Positions 34,565-44,086 of a DNA stretch of 64,000 bases are shown piece after piece. Made by a program: the position numbers and the translations under genes. Numbering within the stretch: the first letter of the stretch is position 1; the number at the start of each line of letters is the position of its first letter. The notes beneath the pieces were generated by a model that was not told the origin of the DNA, searched no databases, and saw only the letters and a program-made list of their open reading frames with translations. This DNA comes from Dyella flava. GTDB taxonomy: Bacteria > Pseudomonadota > Gammaproteobacteria > Xanthomonadales > Rhodanobacteraceae. The DNA lies in contig NZ_JADIKE010000029.1 of the NCBI RefSeq assembly GCF_016904955.1, positions 124,001 through 188,000 on the forward strand. Direction: 5' to 3'.

Positions 34565-36820
34565 TCACGCCCCCGGGTGGTACACCCGTTCAATATGTCC
34601 CTGCAATTGTTCGGGCCAAAAGTAAACCTCGCGCAGATTCCCGGTGGTGTATCGCTCGGCTTCGTCGTTGAAGTGCGGTGAGTCCGGATGACCGCTCTCC
34701 CCACCCGCGGTCAGGGCGCGGGCGCGCACCTTGTCGCCGAACTCGACCACGGCAACAAAACTGTTGCCGCTGGTGCCGTAGTAACGCTTGGTGCCGGGCC
34801 AGCGGTGCGCGCCGAAGGAAGCGAGCGAACCCCAGCGCGACGAGGTGAACGGCACCGGGATGCTCGGCCTGGCATCGTTGAAGGCTTGCACGATGTCACC
34901 GTTGAGACGTTGATAGCGATTCACCTCGCCCCAGGGTATGCCCCAGCTGCCGAAGTCCTGTTGCAAACGATCGACCGCATCGGCCAATGCCTGCAGGCGC
35001 ACCTGCGCGCCGGCGGTCTTGGCCATCCGGTCATACATGGACAGGCCTTCGGCGTTGTCGGCCTTGTCCATCGTGTCCCACAGCGTGTCGCCCCAGAACA
35101 CCGCCAGCGTGGTGGGCATCGAGGCGATGCCCCAGCGGTAGTCCCAGCTGCGCAGCATGGCGATCGGGCCGGCCAGCTTGCGTTTCAGCGGATCGCCGGC
35201 CGGAAGGGCATCGTAGTCGCCGATCAGGATCGGCAGTTGCCGCGCGAATTCCGGCAGATAGGAATCGAAGGCCAGCGTAATCAGTGACTCCAGCGTGAAA
35301 CCTTGCTTGCCGGTCAGCAACATCGTGGCGTGAACGCCGCGCGGGTTTTCGCCCACCGTGTCCATGTAGCGCGGAAAATCTTCCCGCTTCGGACTGTATG
35401 GGCCGGCCGCGGAATAGGGCCAGTCATTGGTGTTCATCACCCAGCCGTTGGGCGGGTTCAGCACATGCGGCAGTTCGTCGAGCGCGTGCAAGCCGTGCCA
35501 GTCGGTCGCGGGGTCGCTGCCATCGACCGGTTTGGTGTAATCGAAGCGGTTATCGCGCCTGGGCATGAACTGCGGATGCAGATAGGCGATCTCGCCCTTG
35601 TCATCCGCGAAGATGGTGTTGTTCGACGAGTTGGCTTTCAATGCGGCCACTTTCATGTAGCTGGCGTAATCGGTGGCCTTGGTGCGCAGCCAGCTTTGCT
35701 CCAGCGCGGCCACGGGTCTGTTCATCAGCGCCTCGGCAATCCACTTCCCGTCGTCGGCGCGCACGATCGGGCCATGATGGGTGGCATAGACGGTAAAGCT
35801 GCGCTCGCCGATCGAGCCGTCACGCCGGCGGTAAGGCACGCTGATCTGTCGCGTGAGCACCGGCCGCAGGTGATCGCCGTAGCGATAGAACAGCTTGCCG
35901 TTCTGATGCACGATCGTCTCGGCAAACTGGTCGACGTTATCCGCGGTGGTCGAGGTGTGCATCCAGCCGATATGCGGGTTGAAGCCCTGGTAAACGAAGA
36001 ACTGTCCCCAGGTCACCGCGCCGTAGGCATCCAGGCCCTGATCGCTGCTCATCTGCAGCTCGGAGCGGAAGTAAAACGAAGTGTGCGGATTGATCAGCAG
36101 CAGGGCATGACCATCGGCGGTCAGCTTGGGCGCGATGGCGATGCCATTGGAGCCGGATGGCTCCACCCAGCTCGATGGCGTGTCGATGCTTGCCACGGCG
36201 TGATCGTCTGCGCCGTAAAAAGCCCGAAGTTGATCGAGCGATACGCGCTCGATATCGCCGCCGATACTGCCTTCGCTGAAGCTTAGGGCCATCCACGGCT
36301 CGAAATGCGTGATCACCCGCGGATGCACGTCTGGATGCGTGGCGAGATAGTCGTTGAGTCCATCGGCCCAGGCATTCATCAGCGCCTTCAGCCAGTCCGG
36401 ACTGTTGGCGTAGTCGCGCTGCAAGGTGGCCGGATCGATAAACAGCTGCATGCGCAGATCGCGCCAGATCGCCGATTCACCCTCGGCTTCAGCCAGCCGT
36501 CCCATGGCATTGAGGTAATTGGTTTCGACGCGATTGAAATCATCTTCGGCCTGCGCATAGGCCATGCCGAACACCGCGTCGGCGTCGGTCTTGCCGTGTA
36601 CGTGGGCTATGCCCCAGTCATCGCGGGTGATGGTGACGGCCTGCGCTTCGCGTTGCCAACGGGCTTGTTCCGGCGTGCCCGCGTGCGTTGCGGCGGCAAC
36701 AAGGCATGCAACGAGGGCGACGGAAAGCGAGCGTTTTAGGTACGAATGCCAGCGGCTGGAGCGGTCCGCTTTTTTTCCAGGAGTGATTTGCCTGAAAGAA
36801 ACGACAAAGATGGATGGCAT
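34565..36820 (-). CDS. Penicillin acylase family Ntn-hydrolase (secreted)
   Basis: A 751-residue preproenzyme from ATG 36820; the signal anchor is SLSVALVACLVAAATHA. The alpha-chain part has VTITRDDWGIAHVHGKTDADAVFGMAYAQAEDDF. Autocleavage is expected before Ser224 in EPSGSNGIAI, the new N-terminal nucleophile, followed by HALLLINPH and later SSNNTIFADDKGEIAYLHPQF. Family members cleave amide-linked acyl chains from beta-lactams, homoserine lactones or peptides in the periplasm. The 100-residue spacer between prodomain and nucleophile fits the aculeacin/quorum-quenching (PvdQ-like) group, but the substrate is not clear. Confidence 0.9.
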   Translation of the reverse strand: MPSIFVVSFRQITPGKKADRSSRWHSYLKRSLSVALVACLVAAATHAGTPEQARWQREAQAVTITRDDWGIAHVHGKTDADAVFGMAYAQAEDDFNRVETNYLNAMGRLAEAEGESAIWRDLRMQLFIDPATLQRDYANSPDWLKALMNAWADGLNDYLATHPDVHPRVITHFEPWMALSFSEGSIGGDIERVSLDQLRAFYGADDHAVASIDTPSSWVEPSGSNGIAIAPKLTADGHALLLINPHTSFYFRSELQMSSDQGLDAYGAVTWGQFFVYQGFNPHIGWMHTSTTADNVDQFAETIVHQNGKLFYRYGDHLRPVLTRQISVPYRRRDGSIGERSFTVYATHHGPIVRADDGKWIAEALMNRPVAALEQSWLRTKATDYASYMKVAALKANSSNNTIFADDKGEIAYLHPQFMPRRDNRFDYTKPVDGSDPATDWHGLHALDELPHVLNPPNGWVMNTNDWPYSAAGPYSPKREDFPRYMDTVGENPRGVHATMLLTGKQGFTLESLITLAFDSYLPEFARQLPILIGDYDALPAGDPLKRKLAGPIAMLRSWDYRWGIASMPTTLAVFWGDTLWDTMDKADNAEGLSMYDRMAKTAGAQVRLQALADAVDRLQQDFGSWGIPWGEVNRYQRLNGDIVQAFNDARPSIPVPFTSSRWGSLASFGAHRWPGTKRYYGTSGNSFVAVVEFGDKVRARALTAGGESGHPDSPHFNDEAERYTTGNLREVYFWPEQLQGHIERVYHPGA

Positions 36821-36885
36821 CGCCCCGCAGCCCGCTCGATAGATGTCGGGGCATGGTAGCGAATGAACCCATCCCGTGCGTGACG

Positions 36886-36911
36886 CAGGCCCGGGTATAA
36901 ACCCGGGCCTG
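36886..36911 (-). terminator. GC-rich hairpin downstream of the S53 peptidase gene
   Basis: CAGGCCCGGGT (36886-36896) pairs perfectly with ACCCGGGCCTG (36901-36911) around ATAA, 30 bases beyond the peptidase stop on the minus strand. No T-run follows, so termination by it alone is uncertain. Confidence 0.5.
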
Positions 36912-36940
36912 CACCGTTCCGGCAACCACTTTGGTCGCGA

Positions 36941-38659
36941 TTATTTGGCCAGGTTGGAGATCAAGGCGGCCTGCATGCTGCCCCAGCCAGTGACCAGGTC
37001 GTAGCCCACTTCAGCCGAATACTTCTTGTTCTTGCCACTGGTAATGTCGTGGAAAGTATCGGCGTAGATGGTGCTGTTGGTGGCGTTGTTGTCGTAGATG
37101 GTCGGGTTAATGAAACCAGCATAAGCGGTGCTGCCGTTCTCGACCGTCTGCTCGTTGATCAACGCGGTGAAGGCCGCCCACAGCGGCGCGGCAAAGCTGG
37201 TGCCGCCGTACTCGTTGGCGGTGCAACTGCCGTTGCCACAGGCGTAGTAGGTGTAGTTCGCGTTGGCCGCTACGTCCGGACCATTGCGATAGGTCTTTGA
37301 GCCACCATTGGCCGAGGTGATGATCTTGCTTTCGTAATCAGACTGCCAGGTGGGAATGGCGATTTTGTCCGGTGACACGCCACCCGAGGAGTCGGCCCAT
37401 GCGGTCTCCGATTTCCAGGCGCCGGCGGCGCTGGCCGTGGTGAGGTCGGTACCACCCACGCTGATGACATAGTCGGCGTCGGCCGGCCAGGCGGCCGCGG
37501 CGCCGGTCGCGGTCCACTCGCCCGAGTCGCCGGACGCGGTATAGAAGCTCTGTCCTTGTGCCGCCATCTTCTCCCAATAGGGATTGAGCGTGGTCGGATC
37601 GTCCGGCGTCCAACCCCACGAGCAGCTGATGGTCAGTGGCAGCGGGCTGTAGGTGGTCATGTCGCTGATGATCGCGGTGTCGGTGGAACCGACAAACATC
37701 AGCACGTGGCTCAACCCGGGCGCCATGCCTTGTGCCTGCGTGGTATCGATGGTCTGTTCGATATCCGTGCAGCTGCCGGTGCAATTGGTGGCTGTGCCGT
37801 CGGTGGAGATGAGGGTGAGGTTGTTCGGATTGGTTTCCTTCGCCCCGGTGTAGTACAGCTGCACGTCCGACGTATTGATGCCTTCGTATTCCCACAGACC
37901 CAGGGTCTGGCCGGAGCCAGTAAGCGCGGTGCCGCCATAGTAGGCCGCGCGCATGTCGCTACCCAGGAACGAAGCCGACGGACCCGAACCGGTGGTGGCG
38001 TGCGAGACTGCGTCTGCCGACTGCGCTCCGAAGGCGTCGCTCTTTTTCACATACAGCGGATGCGGAATGGAATAGTTGTCCAGACCCGACACGTGCCACA
38101 GCGGAATCGCTAGCGAAGTGGTCGGTTCCCGGTCGGGGCTGAAGAAGACGCGATTCTCGGTGGGATGCTGATACGTACGCATCTGCACGTTGAAGGCTGC
38201 CTGCACCGCGGAGACCGGACCCACCGCCTGCACGTCCATGCCATCGCGGCTGCCGCCGGTGATGGTGAAGCCATACTGCTTCAGATATTGCACCACCGTG
38301 TCGTAGTCGTTCTGCGTCGGACCAAATTGCGCGGTGAACTGTTGTGGCGTGAGGTATTGGCGATACTGCAGGCTGAGCGGATTGGTGACGTTCGCCACGA
38401 ACTGATCAAGGCCGGCCTGGTCGCGTACCGGCAACACCACGTCGATACTCATCAGCTTGGTGGCAGGCAGGCTTCCTACCAGCTTGGCGGTCGACTGGCT
38501 CACCACGTCCCGCACATGGTGAGTTTCGAACTGTGCCGCCTGCGCGACGCTCGTGACGCCGAAGGCCAGGGCAATGGCAAATGACAGGCCGCATGTTTTG
38601 CGTGCCAGGCCGGAAATTCCTTTAGTGAGATTTTTTCCCGTCGAATCTGTTCTATTCAT
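36941..38659 (-). CDS. S53 family serine-carboxyl peptidase (sedolisin/kumamolisin type)
   Basis: A 572-residue secreted zymogen: signal peptide near residues 20-42 (FAIALAFGVTSVAQA), pro-kumamolisin activation domain (about 50-195, SLQYRQYLTPQQFTAQFGP), then the catalytic domain. Catalytic residues are visible as Glu301 and Asp305 (EQTID), oxyanion Asp378 (SGDSG) and Ser488 in YGGTSFAAP. The C-terminal FHDIT and YDLVTGWG are the calcium site. These are acid endopeptidases related to xanthomonalisin. Start ATG 38659 has GGGAG nine bases upstream. The gene is single, next to other secreted hydrolases. Confidence 0.95.
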   Translation of the reverse strand: MNRTDSTGKNLTKGISGLARKTCGLSFAIALAFGVTSVAQAAQFETHHVRDVVSQSTAKLVGSLPATKLMSIDVVLPVRDQAGLDQFVANVTNPLSLQYRQYLTPQQFTAQFGPTQNDYDTVVQYLKQYGFTITGGSRDGMDVQAVGPVSAVQAAFNVQMRTYQHPTENRVFFSPDREPTTSLAIPLWHVSGLDNYSIPHPLYVKKSDAFGAQSADAVSHATTGSGPSASFLGSDMRAAYYGGTALTGSGQTLGLWEYEGINTSDVQLYYTGAKETNPNNLTLISTDGTATNCTGSCTDIEQTIDTTQAQGMAPGLSHVLMFVGSTDTAIISDMTTYSPLPLTISCSWGWTPDDPTTLNPYWEKMAAQGQSFYTASGDSGEWTATGAAAAWPADADYVISVGGTDLTTASAAGAWKSETAWADSSGGVSPDKIAIPTWQSDYESKIITSANGGSKTYRNGPDVAANANYTYYACGNGSCTANEYGGTSFAAPLWAAFTALINEQTVENGSTAYAGFINPTIYDNNATNSTIYADTFHDITSGKNKKYSAEVGYDLVTGWGSMQAALISNLAK

Positions 38660-38970
38660 CGTGAGCTACTCCCAAGTAGTCAGTGAAAGTAAAAGAAGAG
38701 ATTGCGAGGAATCTAGACTAGTGCTCCCCTCCCCAGGGGTGCCGAGTGGCCGCGGAAGCGTAGGCGCAGGTTTGTGGTTGCCGAGTGAAAACCCGTATCA
38801 AACAACGGGGGGCAAACGGGACAAGTTGCGTTTTCTGATCAGCGTCGCTATTGCAGTGGAAAACTCATCAACATTGCGCGGACTTTCTTGCGCTATGTGA
38901 TGATCGCTTTCACATGCGAGCTTGTGTTGTGCATGCAGCGTGCATGCAGAGAGAGCAACTACAGCAGCTG
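38660..38970. other. Intergenic region between peptidase and Nramp genes
   Basis: This 311-base gap holds the peptidase promoter region and the 3' end of the Nramp gene. The only structure seen is a direct repeat of the self-complementary TGCATGCA (38930-38937 and 38941-38948, three bases apart). No gene is supported. Confidence 0.4.
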
Positions 38971-40269
38971 TCAGACGTTGAACCCGGCTGTTTGCGCAAC
39001 AAGGATGGCGTTGAGGCCAATCACGGCCGCCACCGCAGCGATGGCCAGCGTGCGAACACCCGCGCCATTGCGATAGTTGCCCATCACATCACGCCGGTTG
39101 GTGAACCACACCAGCGCGACCATCGGAAAAGGCAGCGCAAGACTCAGCACCACCTGGCTATCGATCAGCGCCTGCGTGACGTTCACGCCGATGGCGACTA
39201 CGGCAAAACTGGGCACCATGGTGATCGCGCGCCGCAGCCACAGTGGAATCTGCCGGCGAGTAAATCCTTGCGTGATCAGCTGGCCCGCCATGGTGCCCAC
39301 CACGGAGCTGGACAGGCCGGACGCCATCAGCGACAGCAGAAACAGTCCGGCGGATGCGGCGCCGAGCACCGGTTGCAGCGTGTGATAGGCAGTTTGAATT
39401 TCCGCCACACCAGCATGGCCATGATGAAAGGCGCCGGCAGCCATCACGATCATCGCCACATTGATCAGGCCGGCGATGGTCAGCGTTACGCCGACTTCTG
39501 TGTGCGAATACTTCAACAACTTCCGGCGCTCGGTTTCGTTTCTTGCCGGCACCCGCGACTGCGTGAGTCCGGAATGCAGGAACAGCGCATGCGGCATCAC
39601 GGTGGCGCCGATCATGCCAACGGCGAGATTGGCGGCCTGCGCATCGGGCAACTGGTACACCACCAGCCCTTCAATCACGCTGGGCCACTGCACATGCGCG
39701 ATCAGCAGTTCCGCGAGATAGCACAGCCCAATCACGCCCACCAAGGCACCGATGAGAATTTCCAGCGGACGAAAGCCGCGCTTTTGCAGCATCAGCACCG
39801 CATACGTCGCTATCGCGGTGACCACCATGCTGACCAGCAAGGACAGGTGGAACAGCAGCGACAAGCCGATCGCACCACCCAGGAACTCGGCCAGATCCGT
39901 CGCCATCGCTGCGATCTCGCTGACGACCCACATCGTCAGCACCAGCGGCATCGGGAAATGTTCCCGGCTGAGTTCGGCCAGATTGCGCCCGGTCACAATG
40001 CCCAGCTTGGCCGACAAGGCCTGGAACAGCATGGCGATCAGGCTGGCGACCAATGTGACCCACAGCAGGCTATAACCATAGCCCGCGCCGGCCTGGATAT
40101 TGGTCGCGACATTGCCCGGATCGACATAGGCCACCGAAACGACCAGCGCGGGCCCGACGAACTTCAACCACGCTCTCCAACCCGGCACCTGCCCTTCGAG
40201 CGCCCGGCGAATGGACACAACCGCGCTGTCGGCGACGGGCAGGGTGCCGTCCAGGACGCGGGTGTTCAT
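38971..40269 (-). CDS. mntH: Nramp family divalent metal (Mn/Fe) transporter
   Basis: A 432-residue inner-membrane carrier with 11 hydrophobic helices. The signature DPGN lies at 50-53 (VAYVDPGNVATNI) in helix 1, and MPHALFLHSGL lies in helix 6; both are the metal-binding hallmarks of MntH/Nramp. The loop GRNLAELSREHFP is also conserved. It imports Mn2+ or Fe2+ with protons. The start ATG 40269 has no clear Shine-Dalgarno sequence. I saw no convincing Fur, MntR or OxyR site in the 275 bases between it and the divergent gene. Confidence 0.93.
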   Translation of the reverse strand: MNTRVLDGTLPVADSAVVSIRRALEGQVPGWRAWLKFVGPALVVSVAYVDPGNVATNIQAGAGYGYSLLWVTLVASLIAMLFQALSAKLGIVTGRNLAELSREHFPMPLVLTMWVVSEIAAMATDLAEFLGGAIGLSLLFHLSLLVSMVVTAIATYAVLMLQKRGFRPLEILIGALVGVIGLCYLAELLIAHVQWPSVIEGLVVYQLPDAQAANLAVGMIGATVMPHALFLHSGLTQSRVPARNETERRKLLKYSHTEVGVTLTIAGLINVAMIVMAAGAFHHGHAGVAEIQTAYHTLQPVLGAASAGLFLLSLMASGLSSSVVGTMAGQLITQGFTRRQIPLWLRRAITMVPSFAVVAIGVNVTQALIDSQVVLSLALPFPMVALVWFTNRRDVMGNYRNGAGVRTLAIAAVAAVIGLNAILVAQTAGFNV

Positions 40270-40544
40270 GGCGTGGCTCGGGTGGCTTTCATGGTAGGAC
40301 GGGGCAGGCGGCTCAAGGACCGGAATGAGAACCACTCTAATCCCGGGCCTTGCCTTCAATGAATTCGATTGTTCCTATGCTGTCGATAGTCCCGGACTAT
40401 CGGTCCCAGACAGGCCAGGGCGCGTGGGGTTGTAGGCCGCGAGGAACGGACGCGGTCAGCAAGCACGCGTTCACCTGTAGGACATCCGCTGGGCAGGAAA
40501 CTGTGCGGTCGCAAGCCACCGGGATTCCGGGTCCAGGAGTCGTA

Positions 40545-41714
40545 GTGCCGTACCGTCACGCTGTTAACCGTCTTTCCCGCAGTCGCTACATCCTGGGTGG
40601 GGCCTTGCTGCTGCTGGCGTGCGTGGCGCCGATGCGGGATCTTCAGGCCAAGACCACGACCTCCTCGCACAAGAGCACGTCGAGCGAGCCGAGTTCCAGC
40701 CTCGCCATTCAGGTCAACAACGACCGGCTGACCCTGACCGTGGCCAAAGCACCGCAGGTGTATCTCACCGGCGTGATCGACGCCAATGCGCCGCAACGTT
40801 TTGCCACCATGGTGCAGACGGGCAAGATCGCGCCCGGTTCCGATATCTATTTGAATGCCACCGGCGATGACATCCACGCCGGCATCGCCCTGGGCCGGCT
40901 GTTCCGCCAGGGCTCGATGGTGACCCACCTCGGTACGCCGCGCCTGCCTCGTCACACCGGCATGGTCGGCAAGCCGGCCACCTGCACCGGCGCCTGTGCT
41001 TACGCCTTTCTCGGCGGCCTTTACCGCTGGGCGCCCACCGGTGCGGATCGCATCGGTTTCCCTTCCGCATCCGCGAACGATCCCAAGCCGGCCAGCGCCG
41101 ACCAGGCACCGCAGACTCCGGATGAATTCACCGCTTATTTGAAAGACATGGACATCGACGCCAGTGCGCTCATGCCGCTGCTGGCTGCGGGGCATGGCGA
41201 GATGGTCTGGCTGACCGCCGATCAGATGATCGCATCGCGGCTCGCCAACAATGGGCGCCTTCCGCTTGTCGCCACCTACCAGCTTCAAGAAGGCGCGCCG
41301 TATCTCGTGCTCGATGAAGTGAAGCGCGGCGGCGAACACCGCATGACCCTGCAATGCAAGAAAGAAGGTGTCACCCTCACCGCCTACAACACCATCGGTG
41401 CCGACCACGCCAGGCAGATCGTTGCGCGCAGCGCGCGCTCATTCTTCGAAATCAATCGCGTAGAGAGCCAGCCGCAACAGCAGGACAATGCCACGGTGGA
41501 TGATCAATCCGTCGTCGTCACCCGCACCTATCCGGCGTCACAGCTAGGCAGCCTGATCAGTGCGCACACCATCGGCGCCTGGGTGCGCGACCGCAGCAGC
41601 TCGCTGCGTTACGGCTTTGAATTCGAGCTGGACGGGCTCGATCGCATCATGAATACGTATTACCAGAGCTGCTGGCAGTATGCCCCGTGGCAGGCGCCGT
41701 CACAGAAGAGTTGA
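40545..41714 (+). CDS. Exported ClpP-fold protein (COG3904-like), serine motif altered
   Basis: A 389-residue protein from GTG 40545, supported by AGGAG five bases upstream; an upstream GTG-less extension looks non-coding. A signal segment (YILGGALLLLACVAPM) precedes a Ser-rich linker and a ClpP/crotonase-like core: APQVYLTGVIDANAPQRFATM, GSDIYLNATGDDIHAGIALGRLFRQGSMVTH, then CTGACAYAFLGGLYRWA. In relatives the corresponding segments are SPGG and C-x-SAC, so the nucleophile serine is replaced here by glycine. The C-terminal 150 residues are unfamiliar. It is probably periplasmic and non-catalytic; the role is unknown. Confidence 0.78.
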   Translation: MPYRHAVNRLSRSRYILGGALLLLACVAPMRDLQAKTTTSSHKSTSSEPSSSLAIQVNNDRLTLTVAKAPQVYLTGVIDANAPQRFATMVQTGKIAPGSDIYLNATGDDIHAGIALGRLFRQGSMVTHLGTPRLPRHTGMVGKPATCTGACAYAFLGGLYRWAPTGADRIGFPSASANDPKPASADQAPQTPDEFTAYLKDMDIDASALMPLLAAGHGEMVWLTADQMIASRLANNGRLPLVATYQLQEGAPYLVLDEVKRGGEHRMTLQCKKEGVTLTAYNTIGADHARQIVARSARSFFEINRVESQPQQQDNATVDDQSVVVTRTYPASQLGSLISAHTIGAWVRDRSSSLRYGFEFELDGLDRIMNTYYQSCWQYAPWQAPSQKS

Positions 41715-41862
41715 GGGGCAGGTAGTAGCGTCAAGACGGGGCAGCTTTGTGACATGACATCGCTGCTTCCTGCGCGGGGGACACGCTGGGTTTCCACTCC
41801 CGAGACGAAGCGGGCGTTGCATTTCAAAATCCCTGTTGTCCATACAGCATGAAGGGAAATGT

Positions 41863-42279
41863 ATGCGAACCATCCTGGCCTTTGCACTGTTGTTGTCAGC
41901 GGGCCCCGCGTTTGCGGCTCACGATGCGCAAGCCGTCATCAATACTTGCTGGCAAGGGCATGATCATGCAGGCATGAGCGCATGCGTGGCGGATCAAGCC
42001 GAAGCATCCCTGCAGGATCTCACCAACACCGAGAACACAATCCGCCTGGCCATCCGGGACGGCACTTACGATCCGGCCTTTCCAACGTATCAGACTGACG
42101 CGCTGGCGGACCTTGACGCTGCCAGCAATGCCTTCAAGCTCTACCGAACCGAGCATTGTGCGTTTCAGGCTGCTGTCGCCTCCAAAGGAAACGGCGCCGA
42201 GGATGTTCGCAAAGCATGCGAGGCCGTTCTCAACAGCGAGCGCGCGGATCAGTTGAGAGCTTCCAAGCCATGGCTTTGA
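41863..42279 (+). CDS. LprI-like (DUF1311) exported protein
   Basis: A 138-residue exported protein from ATG 41863 (AAGGGA upstream), signal MRTILAFALLLSAGPAFA. The mature part has Cys-bounded helical sections: VINTCWQGHDHAGMSACVADQAEASLQDL, LYRTEHCAFQAAV and VRKACEAVLNSERADQL. This W/C pattern is that of the lysozyme-inhibitor LprI family, whose members bind lysozyme or sit in the periplasm with unknown partners. Four cysteines probably form two disulfides. It is a single gene, transcribed toward the cupin gene. Confidence 0.78.
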   Translation: MRTILAFALLLSAGPAFAAHDAQAVINTCWQGHDHAGMSACVADQAEASLQDLTNTENTIRLAIRDGTYDPAFPTYQTDALADLDAASNAFKLYRTEHCAFQAAVASKGNGAEDVRKACEAVLNSERADQLRASKPWL

Positions 42280-42401
42280 TCGAAAGAGCTGGGTGATCTG
42301 CCATGCATCACCTGCGTGTTTTCCCTCCGATACAGAATTGATTTTCGCATTCCCCCGTGTTCGCGCAAAACTCGGATAACCGTCAAGGCGGAGTAAGCAC
42401 C

Positions 42402-42851
42402 GTGAAAAAACCAAGTGAATTGTTGAAGGCGGCGGATATCGAGGCCATGAGCGTCACGCGGTCAGTCCACACCTTGAATCCCAATGCAATTCGGCTGAGA
42501 AAGCGGGTTGGCGATGCCGTCGGCCTGACCCAGCTTGGCGCGCACATCATCACGATCATGCCTGGCCACGAATCTTCCGAATATCACCGCCATCTCTATG
42601 AGGAAGAGTGTGTCTACATTCTTTCTGGTGATGGGGAAGCACTTATCGACGAACAGCGCTACAGCATCGGCGCGGGCGATTTTCTTGGTTTCCCCCGAAA
42701 GGGTCCGGCTCACGTCCTGATCAATACAGGAAACGATCCCCTGGTGTTTTTCGTGGTTGGGCAACGACTGGAACAAGATGTATGTGACTACCCGCATAAG
42801 AAAGTCCGGCTCTACACCGCGGGCGAAGACGAGGCTTATACCGAGCTCTGA
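42402..42851 (+). CDS. Cupin domain protein
   Basis: A 149-residue protein from GTG 42402, chosen for GGAG eight bases upstream. The cupin motif 1 is PGHESSEYHRHLYEEECVYILSGDGEA, with His/His/Glu metal ligands (HRH...E), and motif 2 is GDFLGFPRKGPAHVLINTG with the final His. Single-domain cupins bind a metal and act as isomerases, dioxygenases or ligand sensors. The ending VRLYTAGEDEAYTEL is typical of a soluble protein. The gene lies alone after the LprI-like gene; the function cannot be stated. Confidence 0.85.
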   Translation: MKKPSELLKAADIEAMSVTRSVHTLNPNAIRLRKRVGDAVGLTQLGAHIITIMPGHESSEYHRHLYEEECVYILSGDGEALIDEQRYSIGAGDFLGFPRKGPAHVLINTGNDPLVFFVVGQRLEQDVCDYPHKKVRLYTAGEDEAYTEL

Positions 42852-42984
42852 GCTGACACACGCGAACAGAGGGCGGTATCACCGAGCACTGTGTTTCGTT
42901 ATGCCCGGTAGCCGCTTTTGTTGCGTATCGGGTCGACGCTTCGGGGGCTGGCAAAATAGAGTCGGAACGTCCGGATAGCTAGGG

Positions 42985-43626
42985 TCAACAACCCAGTTCG
43001 GTATACGCCTGTTGCATTTGTTGTTCTGTAAGCCCGCGTTTAAGCAGCTCCTCGTCGGTCATGCGGCCCTTAAAAAGGGCATTCTTGCAATTAAGTAATT
43101 TCCCGGTCGCGCGGAGAACGCTCTTAAGACTAGGTGGCGGGACGACACGGATACCTGGCGCGGTGGAAACGAGATTCGAGCCAGGGATTGCCGGAAGTCC
43201 GCTCGATTGAGCGTCATCCAGCGCCCGTGCGAAAGCCGCATTTCCGTAAGGAATGCGAGGCGCGGGAGGAGGGGGTGTACTCTCAACGACTGGCGGCGTG
43301 ATGCTCGCAGGATGGGCGGACAAGACGGGTTGCGAGTGAGCGTAAGCAGACGTGGCCTGCTTGATATGCGGGACGCGCAACACAGAGTGCCCGGCTTTCC
43401 TGGCTGCTACGCTGCGCCGGAGGCGTGGCAGCAGTTCTATCCGTAGTGCAGGCTCTCCGGCACTGGACCGTGATGGACGAAACGACCATGGTGTCGGTGG
43501 GCACATCAGAAATAGCATAAGTCCCAGATGTAACAGCATGGTCAGTGCCAGGGCCATGCTGCGAATCAGGAATCCCCGCCAATTTGCGATCAAACTCCGC
43601 AGCGTGTTGGTCGACGTGGCCGGCAC
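42985..43626 (-). CDS. Unknown membrane-anchored, proline-rich protein
   Basis: 213 residues from GTG 43626, supported by AAGGGA eight bases upstream. One hydrophobic helix (MALALTMLLHLGLMLFLM, about residues 24-41) is followed by a basic segment, a proline-rich stretch with STPPPPAPRIPYGN and a C-terminal domain with LLNCKNALFKGRMTDEELLKRGLTEQQMQQAYTELGC. The layout (short cytoplasmic part, one helix, Pro-rich spacer, small C-terminal domain) recalls TonB-like or periplasm-spanning proteins. I do not recognise the C-terminal domain. It is divergent from the small gene at 43743. Confidence 0.6.
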   Translation of the reverse strand: MPATSTNTLRSLIANWRGFLIRSMALALTMLLHLGLMLFLMCPPTPWSFRPSRSSAGEPALRIELLPRLRRSVAARKAGHSVLRVPHIKQATSAYAHSQPVLSAHPASITPPVVESTPPPPAPRIPYGNAAFARALDDAQSSGLPAIPGSNLVSTAPGIRVVPPPSLKSVLRATGKLLNCKNALFKGRMTDEELLKRGLTEQQMQQAYTELGC

Positions 43627-43742
43627 GAGCAAGGTCCCTTTGAATCGCGTTTAGCGTAGGACCGTTACCAAGGCACCGGGTTCCCCGTCGTACCTGGCAA
43701 GAACCTGCTTTCGAGTCGTTGACTATCCAAGGAGCGCCAGAC

Positions 43743-44030
43743 GTGACACCAAAAAGAACGTTCGCCGTATCCATCGACGAGATAAAACAAAACTTCGCCT
43801 TCGGCGACGTATTTTCCGGTAGCTACACAAGAGCGGTAACGATGTCGGATGGATCGGTGCGCGAAATCTCGCTACGCCCCGTAATAAGAGAGGGTGAGCT
43901 CGTGGTGGAGCTCAAAGACGGCGAGCACGTCAGCTACCTGGGGCCAAACGGCGCCGCGACACACGGCACGCTGATGATCAACCTCACAGACATGGGCGTG
44001 CTTGGTAACGATCCAGCGCACACCGCTTGA
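43743..44030 (+). CDS. Unknown small soluble protein, 95 residues
   Basis: GTG 43743 has AAGGAG eight bases upstream and opens a 95-residue frame. It alternates short beta-strand patterns: RTFAVSIDEIKQNFAFG, SYTRAVTMSDGSVREISL, GELVVELKDGEHVSYLG and GTLMINLTDMGVL. No signal or membrane segment is present. I recognise no family. It is divergent from the proline-rich membrane protein (42985-43626) and 56 bases before a small membrane protein, so the three may work together; this is only proximity. Confidence 0.6.
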   Translation: MTPKRTFAVSIDEIKQNFAFGDVFSGSYTRAVTMSDGSVREISLRPVIREGELVVELKDGEHVSYLGPNGAATHGTLMINLTDMGVLGNDPAHTA

Positions 44031-44086
44031 AGCCACAACCCCATGCCGACATAGAATTGGCCCTGTCCCGCCAAACCTAGAATCGC

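Noticed and set aside
36886..36911. The hairpin after the peptidase as a strong intrinsic terminator
   Set aside because: The stem is perfect but no T-run follows on the minus strand, so I call it only a probable 3'-end structure.
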